Source: Coriaria nepalensis (lineage: Eukaryota; Streptophyta; Magnoliopsida; Cucurbitales; Coriariaceae). Taken from it: a stretch of 64,000 bases of DNA. A program made the translations under genes and the position numbers. How positions within the stretch are numbered: position 1 is the first letter of the stretch; each line of letters begins with the position of its first letter. The stretch lies in the NCBI GenBank assembly GCA_027186245.1, contig CP114500.1:8070001-8134000 (forward strand), given 5' to 3'. Below, piece by piece: positions 61,048 to 64,000 of the stretch. The notes under the pieces are model-generated. The model saw only the letters and a list, made by a program, of their open reading frames with translations, was not told the DNA's origin and searched no databases.

Positions 61048-61187
61048 AAATCCGTCATTGAAAATTTTGGAAAATCCGTCATAAAAATCCGTTATTGAAA
61101 TTCGTCATTGAAAAATTTGAAAAATCCGTCATTGAAATCCGTTATTGAAAAATTTGGAAAATCCGTCATTGAAAATTTTGGAAAATC
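61048..61187. repeat. Compound minisatellite built on TCCGT(C/T)ATTGAAA
   Basis: Seven copies of a T(C/T)CGT(C/T) core start at 61051, 61075, 61088, 61101, 61125, 61138 and 61162, so their spacing is 24, 13, 13, 24, 13 and 24 bp. The 24-bp steps carry an extra AATTTTGGAAA-like linker. Regular alternation of two unit lengths indicates an array that grew by duplication. Confidence 0.85.
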
Positions 61188-62802
61188 AAACAAATTTAAA
61201 TATTGGGATAATATTTTATTGGATTTAACTTTTAATAAAATATAATTAGAAATACGAGAAATACAGGCATGTTAGAAAGTTAAAATAACTTTTATATTAT
61301 AAAATAAAATGAATTCAAAGAAATGCATCCTAAAGAAATTGATATGACTTATAATTAGGTGAAATAATTAAAATTAATATAGGGTTGACTTTATTTTCGA
61401 TGTACTTATTAACCAGCGGACTGAATTAATGATAACAAAGTAAATGCTAATAAATTAAACATGAATTAAAGGTTGAAATATTGAAATAAATGAATAAATA
61501 AAGAACATTTTAATAAAATAATATAATTAAAAGTAATATATCTAATATATAATAATTAACTCTAATTATATGAAAATGATAATAAAAAGTTAAATGAACA
61601 AAGAAAGACAAAGATTTCAATCAATGATCGATTGATTGATACTATCATTCAAGTAATAACATGGTGTTCTAGTTACTAATTCCAAATAACGTATCTAAAA
61701 AAAAATATAATTCCTGGAATAATCAAAAAAGATAAGTGTGGTATAGAACTTAGAAATAAATTTTGTTGGAGCATAGAAATAATTTACGAGTATTACTCAA
61801 TTTTTTATTGATTATCAGTGATGATTAGTGATCGAAATGATGATTTTTGCCATCATCCAAGCCTTCCTTTTATAGGCAAAGTCGTTGATAGTAAATTGGT
61901 AAATAATTCGACTTCCACATCCCACTTCTTTGATTCTCGCACAACTTACCCATTTTGTGAGTCCCACCATATTTTTAGTGAGTTAGTTGCTGACTTAACT
62001 TCAAATCGATAAATATTATTTTAATATGTTATTCCCATATCCTTTTATATTTATTAAACTTATTAATACGAAATTAAATAATCTCACTTTTGGTATCCAA
62101 AGTGAAAAGGGCTAGAAAGTGAGGTCAAAGGGCATGCATTACATATATTGATCTACGTACATAATATACTATATTGATACATTTTATTATATAGCTCAAT
62201 GTTTCCAACCCTTATATGATATACTTCATTGACTACATATTTATTTATACGTATGGATTTCTTTAAATATCAATCGGTCTTATTAAACATTTAACGTCGA
62301 TTTACATGGAGGACTATAACTCCCACAAACCCTACAAATCTTTTTGTAATTTTTTTCCCTCTTCCTTGATATGATATTTTGTTTTATGTACATTTTTTAT
62401 TCTCCTTACAATTCTTTCTTCCCCAACGCCGACGCACACTTTTCCGACAACCGCTCGGATACTCATCATCATCGGACTCTTCTCACAGTGCAACTCCCCC
62501 AACGCCTCAGTATAAAAAAAAAATTAGCCCCACATTTGAAAAGTTCAAAATGCAATCCTTTCTAATCACCATCTAAAACGGAAGTTCCAAAGTCTAATAA
62601 CCAAACACACCTCACAAATGGTGCTTGCTTCGTCGGATCGGATCAATCATCCTCATCTTCTTCTTCTCCAATCTTTTCGACAAAAAGAAAAAAGAATCAA
62701 TTTTTAAACCTACCATGACCCAAAACATTAATGATTACTCTCTTCATTTCTAATCAAATTAAAACGAGCTAGTCGTGCTTCAAACATAAAAAAGTGATTC
62801 AT

Positions 62803-62839
62803 CCACTTTGTAGCAAGTTGCTAGATAGCAACAAAGTGG
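62803..62839. other. Imperfect hairpin-forming inverted repeat
   Basis: Outer arms CCACTTTG and CAAAGTGG, an inner TTGCT/AGCAA pair, a 7-base bulge and an AGAT loop would form a 13-bp stem. No coding context; it could be a remnant of a small transposon or chance. Confidence 0.5.
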
Positions 62840-64000
62840 AAGACTTGTTCGTGTTGCGCGTGTTTAGCAAACTAAAAAGTGATCGGACAACTACCTACAT
62901 GGCTAACCATAAACTAATAGCTAGTCAAATTTTCAAATGTTCATGATACGTTAACTTACCAATAACTTTCTGCCACTAATTGAAGAAGCACATATGGATT
63001 ATGTATTTATAGAATCTCTTTATGCTGATTTTTTTTTTGTTACAAATTAAATCTAGTAGTTGTTAATATTATACCGTAAAGAATAAAGTTAACAAAGTGC
63101 ACTTTTATCTTTGAAAAAAAAAAAAATTTCGATCGTGTTGAATTGATTGACATATAATAGATATTATGATAAATTCATTAGATCGTCCTGCCATGCCTAC
63201 CAAGTTTGATTTTCTTTGCTACATTAAATAAAATATTCGAACATCCAAAGCGTTTGACAATTTGTATTAGGGTGAGTTTGAATCTCTTTCACCGCATAAC
63301 TATGTTAATTAACCTATACTTCATGGAGAATCATTCAACTATAACCCAATTTTTTATCATATGCTAATCAAATTTTTGTACCCTATCTATTTTTTATTCT
63401 AGCTTAGAAAAGGAATCCTAAGTGTTGGATTTTTAATTGGTTAAAAAGAAATTAGTTAAAGATCCAAACTAAAAAAAAAAAATACTTTATAAATACATCT
63501 TATATTGAAAAGAGAGAAAATTTTCAAAATATTTATAAACGATTATAAATAATTAATATTTGTAATAATAAATAAGGGTTGGAGTCTGATCGGGAATTGC
63601 ACACACGTGTGACGCTTATTAAAAGCACTTGGCATCTTGCACTATAGTTGACTGATTTAATTTTTACTATTTTATTTAAACGGTTGATAGTTAAAATAGT
63701 TAGTTACTATTGAAATTTGAACTTCAAAAATTTAAGTATGTGACAGTTAAAAAAGTTTTAACTATTTTTTAAAAGTGTATAACTATTCGTGAAATAATAC
63801 ACTATTTCAAGAACATGTGTCAATTTCGTCTATAAATATGAGAAATCAATAGAAAATAAAATATATTTTATTCTATATATTCTCCTACTGAAATCGAATA
63901 CATTCCTATAGTCCATAACAAAGTTTCACTATTACTTGTTAAATTTTGTAAAGGCTCGTCATATCCCGAAAATTATTTTTACAGCAACTTACAAGCAATC

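Larger units (their letters stand above)
59990..64000. other. AT-rich region without a supportable gene
   Basis: The left end holds the promoter and leader of the transporter gene. The rest is AT-rich with simple repeats and two minisatellites (listed). Open frames are short, for example at 62371-62565, and none resembles a known protein. Parts may be decayed transposon DNA, but I found no terminal repeats or transposase motifs. Confidence 0.55.

Overview
The window is plant nuclear DNA from a eudicot, most likely a rosid. Genes have many short introns with GT..AG borders, intergenic DNA is AT-rich, and the gene content is plant-specific (two Aux/IAA repressors, a kelch F-box protein, MFP1, a SULTR3-type transporter). 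I cannot name the species. There are no bacterial-type operons, no CRISPR array, and no rRNA or tRNA gene that I could recognise. Gene models were built by hand from the reading frames and splice borders; boundaries given to the base were read from the sequence, the others are marked approximate.

Layout. 0.2-5.5 kb: two Aux/IAA genes on the minus strand (IAA15-like, then an IAA5/6/19-like gene), the first with a cluster of auxin-response and G-box motifs upstream. 5.5-9.4 kb: long AT-rich spacer with a (GATGTA)n repeat. 9.4-17.0 kb (-): NAA15, the auxiliary subunit of N-terminal acetyltransferase A. 17.9-19.7 kb (-): a decayed XRCC1 DNA-repair gene that keeps its exons but carries stops and frameshifts. 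20.3-24.0 kb (+): CENP-C, the inner kinetochore protein. 26.7-27.8 kb (+): a single-exon F-box/kelch gene. 29.2-32.8 kb (-): a CASC3/Barentsz (MLN51) exon-junction-complex protein. 33.8-35.0 kb (+): a relic of a pectin methylesterase inhibitor domain, then a small secreted cysteine-rich thionin-like gene. 35.9-38.4 kb (-): a NUP50-type nucleoporin with a 5'UTR intron. 39.8-47.8 kb (-): full-length coatomer beta'-COP, followed at 48.3-50.2 kb (-) by a tandem paralogue that stops after the first beta-propeller. 51.1-53.7 kb (+): MFP1, a thylakoid coiled-coil protein. 54.6-55.7 kb (+): SYS1, a Golgi membrane protein. 56.9-60.0 kb (-): a SULTR3;4-type transporter. 60-64 kb: AT-rich DNA with minisatellites and no supportable gene.

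The genes do not form one pathway, but their order is informative. From my knowledge of Arabidopsis, the left half corresponds to two duplicated blocks (IAA15, NAA15, XRCC1 and a KFB gene near At1g80390-80440; IAA5, CENP-C and a KFB gene near At1g15580-15670). The right half corresponds to NUP50, beta'-COP, SULTR3;4 and MFP1 near At3g15970-16000, and to SYS1, beta'-COP and CASC3 near At1g79985-80000. The window therefore seems to hold an unfragmented version of an ancestral segment. This is why the broken XRCC1, which sits in its ancestral position, and the propeller-only beta'-COP copy stand out as the two most interesting items.
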